From positions 152,347 to 216,346 of the forward strand of contig RQTK01000511.1 in NCBI GenBank assembly GCA_003991915.1: DNA of 64,000 nucleotides, given 5' to 3'. The DNA comes from Elysia chlorotica. Its lineage: Eukaryota; Mollusca; Gastropoda; Plakobranchidae. A program made the translations under genes and the position numbers. Numbering within the stretch: position 1 is the first letter of the stretch; every line of letters begins with the position of its first letter. Of the stretch, positions 59,593-64,000 are shown one piece after another. The notes beneath the pieces were generated by a model, which was not told the DNA's origin, did not search any database, and saw nothing but the letters and a program-made list of their open reading frames with translations.

Positions 59593-61258
59593 CTGAGGGA
59601 GAAAGAAAAAAGAGGAATGGTTGACATAATATAGTGATAAAACAGCCAAATGCCAAGGAACAGTTTCATCCTCTGTCTGGTGTTTGTAAACTGTTCCTTG
59701 TCATTTGTGTACTGAAGAAAGCTCAATTATGCCAAACCTTTTAATGTTAAAATACCATAGTTGAGTTGCTGTTTTTAGTTGTCCGTTAGTTCAAGCTGGT
59801 GACTGTTGTGCAATATATTATTTCCACACTTTTTTTTGTTAACCATACGTCTTAATTGATCCTTGAACTTCAAATAGTTTTAGTATTGCAAGAGTTGTGA
59901 TTTAGCCATTTTAGGAATGGTTTAGGTACAGTTACTAACTGATCGATGTGATGAAGTCATGAGACAACCGATGATTGTCATGATATTTATAACCCTTCGC
60001 CGTCCTCCATCAAAATAAGGGGAGTGTGATTTATGATATATTTCATGCCGCCGACGAAAAGCAAGTAGCAAATGAAAGGATTTGCCTTGTGGATTCTTTC
60101 TCCATGAGAATAGTATTATTATTAGAATACAGTAAGAAGAATGTTCAGGATATCAAAGAATGTATGCAGTAGGTAATGATAAGATTTCAATAAAGACCAA
60201 TTATTTTTAACTTGAACGTGCTGTAGATAACATAAAACCATACATGTCCGTACCAGTCTCTATCTTGAACCAAGCGGTATCAAGTTCAAGAAAAAAAAAA
60301 AGGCTAATATAGTTTCCTTGGTAAGGAGTGAAATGTTTAAAGATCCTTCTAAAAAACATTTTTATTGACAAGGTTTTAACATGCATGATGATAGAAAAAT
60401 ACATGGTAATAAGCGTTTACAAAAAATGGCTTTTAAAGAATTAGACTATGCCTATTTTCTCCGTATAAATTTCACGATAAGTTTTCTAGAGGGGCGGAAA
60501 TTCGCTTGCATGCAATTTTTCTCCAGCATTGACATGACTCTTTAGATCCCTAGGCCTATACAGACAGAAAAAGTACGAAATCTAGAAATCACGCCAATGG
60601 TAACTTTCAGCACTATCACACAATGGCCTCGCAAAACTTTTCAAATTGATACAGGTTAGGGCTCTTTTGACTTAGAGGCCTTCGAGATACGAATTCCGAC
60701 CTTTCCAGCGAATTTCTAAGGAGATTTCAGCTTATCGTTCAGTTGAAAGGCATGTCTTATCAAAGGCTGTTGGCAATGTGTCAAGTTGTGGTCATAGGAT
60801 TAATGGTGGGCTGGAAAGTTTAGGGGATAAGCTCTGCGATAATTGTGTGATAAGCTCTATAACTTTTAGTTTTTATATTTTCTCCATTTGTGGATTGACA
60901 ACTAGATCTAGGCATTGAACTGTGTAATTGCTTTCCACTCCTAATCCTATCAAATTTTATGAATTATTTCTTTTATTTTTTGTTTTTGTTTTTTTTTTTT
61001 TTTTTGTTTCTCTATGAGGTAGAATTTACATGTACATCTACATTTATTTGAAATCGTGTGAATGGAAAACTGCTGTGTCTATGCCCGTGTCTAACACATC
61101 TCCACGAACCTTAATATCTCTCTCTATTTTTCTCTATATCTCTATGTTTTACTCTTCCCCCTATCTTTGGCTCTCTTTATCTCTCCCTGTCTCTCCCTCT
61201 CCCTCTCTTTCTTTCTATTTCTCGCCCTCTCTTTCTTTCAATTTCTCACTCCTCTCTG

Positions 61259-61261
<3 letters not shown>

Positions 61262-61351
<90 letters not shown>
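61262..61351. repeat. (CT)n microsatellite
   Basis: About 45 uninterrupted CT units, preceded by a pyrimidine-rich stretch from about 61110. Confidence 0.97.
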
Positions 61352-61355
<4 letters not shown>

Positions 61356-62609
61356 CGATGAAATACAACGCCTATTAAAATGTGTGTTTTGTCTTAAAAA
61401 CAAATCTTATTTATACCCGTTCTTGTTGTAACTAGTGCAATTCTAACGATATAACGCCGCGAGACAAAATTCACAGTGGCTAAGAAAAATCCGCTAAACA
61501 GATCAGCTTGAAATCTCATTACAAGAGAAGATTTCGCTAAGCTTGAAAATGAATACAGATGAGCTACAAAATCGATTTGATTTAGAAAACGCAAGGCAAC
61601 CAGGGTCTCTTGACCTGAGAGGGATTCCGGGTGAATTTTATTGAGCTTGCTTTAGATTGAAACACCAGGGCTTCAGTTCTAAGCTCCTCAAGCCAAAATT
61701 AATGGCTGTACGAGAGGCTGGGCATTTTGCTTGTGGACAGAAACTTTCCAGTATGTTCTACAAACAGACCTTGGCATGAACAAAGTTTCAAACGATTGCT
61801 ATTTTTATTGATGCCATTGGTGATATTTTTGTTCTTTCTCTTGTCATTGTCATTATTATTTTTTTTTCTATTGTTACTAATATATTGGTTTCGTTGTGAG
61901 TATTTTCATTTTCTTTTGAACGGTATACGAGCTTTGCAAGACTTAAGAAATAATACCAGAAGCAATATTGTTTAACGTAGTCCCATGAATCATTTTCCTC
62001 CTGATTCTTCTTTTCCTTATTTTACAAGATGTATCCTTTCGTATTTATGCGACTTTCAAACATTTAATGCTATATACCCTGACCTATAAGATTGTTAAGC
62101 CTATTTCAAAGGACCTTTCTAAAAAAAAAAGAGAAAAGTTTACATTAAATTGTAAAGCTATCTTTTTCTCCCACTTTTTCAATTAAATCGTCCACTCACG
62201 CACTGCTTAATGGGCAAGTCTGTCGTCTTTAGAAACGTCCGCGATAGTTCTATCCTTTTGGTTACCTTGTGACAAAAGAAGCCAAAACAGTTGTGTCAAA
62301 CTATCGCTTGTATGTGATTAAAGCTGCTGGCCAAACAGTTTTTCTTTGCTTTCTGAACTGTAGATCTTGAGTTAATGGGTAAGCACAGGGGGGTAAGCGA
62401 GAGAGGTTGAGACTTCCACGCATCGTAATGTGCGGGGGGAAAAGGGACTTTTGTTGACATTTTGACAGACGGAAGTTCAATATTTGCTTGGCTCGCCGAC
62501 TAGCGAACTCCGTCAGTCTCTGTGATCGAGTCGAGGTCCCAGCCTAGCTAGGTTTCGACCTTTTTCTCAATAATTATGTTTGGTTACTTCTCCACTTTGC
62601 TAAGACTGG

Positions 62610-62690
62610 GGTACCACACAGCTCAGTCGGTGCTGCTCTTCGTGGACGATCAGATAGTCTGAAGTTCGAATCTCATCTGATGTCTTAGTA
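62610..62690 (+). mobile_element. tRNA-like SINE head
   Basis: Contains a tRNA-like A-box region (ACAGCTCAGTCGGTGCTG) and box B AGTTCGAATCTC. The acceptor stem does not pair and no 3' end is apparent, so it is a tRNA-derived element rather than a tRNA gene. Confidence 0.5.
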
Positions 62691-62799
62691 GGTACTTGGT
62701 TTTAACATTTTTCAGAATATCTTTGCAAAGGCGTTATCTAATTTTTGTAATTTTGAACAGTATTAATAGACGTCTCATATAATTATTAAGTCTCTTGCA

Positions 62800-62935
62800 A
62801 GTCTCTCTCACACACACATTCTCACACCTTTTCTCTATTGCTCTCTCATTCTCTCTATTTTTCTGTCGTTCTCTCTCTCTCTCTCTATCAGCTTGCGTCT
62901 GTCTCATTCTTTCCCCCTCTCTCTCTTTTTCATTT
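62800..62935. repeat. Pyrimidine-rich simple sequence
   Basis: CT/CA-rich low-complexity tract with CACACACA and CTCTCTCT pieces. Open frames on both strands here are artefacts. Confidence 0.8.
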
Positions 62936-63818
62936 ATAACCTTTACCTTACCAGTCTTGCTATCTCCACGGGTTTTCGACTGTAACGCACACAATCTAAT
63001 CTAGCAAACACTCCACTTAGAAGCCGGACGTATAATATATTGCTCTGGGCCCCCAGGGACAAATCACTTTGGAACTGGGAGATCCTGCTAGATACGCTAC
63101 GTGTTCCATTCTTCCGTGATATTGATCAGGTTCTTCTTCACCTTCTAGGCACAATCGTTTATCACCCTCTCCCCTTGTCGACTGACATAAAAAGAGCTAA
63201 AGTATTTCACATAAATTATGTCGATATTTTGTAGGGAACTTCCACAAAAATATAAGAAGAAATCATTTTCCCCAGAAATATTTGATGCACCGTATAGATA
63301 CGGTTAATGAGGTGCGGAAATGTACCGTCCTAAGTATTAATAATATTATATCACTACCGGTACTTTGTTAGGATTTGTTTTCCAAAGGTTTCTACCCTGA
63401 TAACTTACAGAGTTACATAGCTCTATCATAGCCATCTCTAGCCTTTCAGCGTTTTCGAATACTAGAGCGAGATCGATCGAAATAATTTATAATAATTTTT
63501 GAATAACAAGCATAAAATTGTAAAGGAAGTGCTTTAAAAAGTACTCTTCTCTTCTATAGATAGAAGCTAAACTGGTAGGCTTAGACACAAGAATGGCGCA
63601 TTCACATAGGAAGGTCAGAAAAAAAAATAAAACAAATGTAATGATGGTGTTTCTTTCCAGCACATAATACAATTGTAGAGGGGAAAAGAGCCAGAGACAG
63701 AGAGACATTATGTCTCCCCCAAGAAAAACGAGTTAAGAGGTATTTACCACGTTCAACTAAGTTTACAGTTGTGGGGGATGTGTCTTTAGGTTTTAGTGGA
63801 AGTAGTCAAGTACGTTAA

Positions 63819-63989
63819 TGGGCTGACCTCTTTCTAAAAAAAGTCACGTGATGTAAGTCGGCTAGTGCAAAAGGAGAATTATATTAAAATAGGTCTACGC
63901 TCTAGCCCAATGAGCAGATTGTTTACAAAAAAAGTCAACTATCACGTGATTTTGTTTACGTTTTTTTTTTAAAAAAAGAAGTCATCCCC
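63819..63989 (-). mobile_element. MITE, copy 3 (inverted relative to SIAE copies)
   Basis: About 170 bp with ends GGGCTGACCTCTTTCT and, inverted, GGGGATGACTTCTTTT. Its reverse complement aligns with 3458-3612: AACGTAAACAAAATCACGTG, TCTGCTCATTGGGCTAGAGC, then TCACGTGACTTTTTTTAG. Both ends carry a CACGTGA box. This copy defines the element independently of the SIAE duplication. Confidence 0.7.
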
Positions 63990-64000
63990 AATTATTTACC

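Larger units (their letters stand above)
59593..63818. other. TMTC2 upstream/intron sequence
   Basis: Sequence 5' of the first visible TMTC2 exon on the minus strand. I looked for the missing first coding exon (an N-terminal membrane segment ending in YDDS plus a donor) and did not find it, so it probably lies beyond 64000. The region holds simple repeats and a tRNA-like element. Confidence 0.5.

Noticed and set aside
61215-61403. Arg/Glu alternating frame
   Set aside because: Pure artefact of the (CT)n microsatellite read on the minus strand.
62610-62690. Possible genuine tRNA gene
   Set aside because: A box-B-like sequence is present, but acceptor arms do not pair, so it reads as a tRNA-derived repeat.

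Overview
This is a 64-kb window of an AT-rich animal genome with intron-split genes, plentiful microsatellites, and tRNA-derived SINEs that still carry target-site duplications. The gene set, the frequent TAGGCCTA and TCTAGATCTAGA palindromes and the SINE tail (GACGTTAAACCAACTCAA type) suggest a mollusc, probably a heterobranch gastropod. That assignment is inference. I saw no retrovirus-like element, CRISPR array or bacterial-type operon.

Layout. (1) About 1-3.1 kb is repeat-rich and paralogous to about 13.8-15.6 kb, so the sialate O-acetylesterase (SIAE) gene between them is bracketed by two copies of one segment. (2) 3.5-13.2 kb, plus strand: an SIAE-like gene. Its 5' end (a MITE carrying a GTCACGTGAC box, promoter region, exon 1, exon 2, and a Harbinger-like transposon) is tandemly duplicated as a 1.9-kb cassette. 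The downstream exons are single copy. Exon 8 is one base short and the usual C-terminal part is not found. (3) 17.2-23.6 kb, plus: a lambda-crystallin / L-gulonate 3-dehydrogenase gene (CRYL1), complete in six coding exons. (4) 27.0-30.4 kb, minus: PEX11-gamma (PEX11G), four coding exons, convergent with CRYL1. (5) 30.4-33.4 kb: a divergent upstream region dense in TCTAGATCTAGA palindromes. (6) 33.45-37.85 kb, plus: a small membrane-anchored protein with a YccV/HspQ-like domain, seven coding exons. (7) 44.7-59.6 kb, minus: twelve coding exons of a TMTC2-like O-mannosyltransferase. The first coding exon lies beyond the window. (8) 59.6-64 kb: TMTC2 upstream or intron sequence, ending in a third copy of the MITE seen at SIAE.

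The five genes do not form a pathway. They are ordinary metazoan housekeeping functions: lysosomal sialic-acid deacetylation, cytosolic glucuronate/xylulose metabolism, peroxisome division, a poorly known YccV protein, and ER cadherin O-mannosylation. The interest lies in genome dynamics: a MITE that places a MiT/TFE-type (CLEAR) box beside a lysosomal gene and whose left end is the duplication boundary, a possible alternative-promoter cassette in SIAE, and two places in TMTC2 where coding sequence has been copied into non-coding tandem repeats (the end and splice donor of the first visible exon, and the stop-codon region). Exon boundaries were read by eye from splice consensus, reading phase and remembered family sequences. 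No alignment or transcript data were available.
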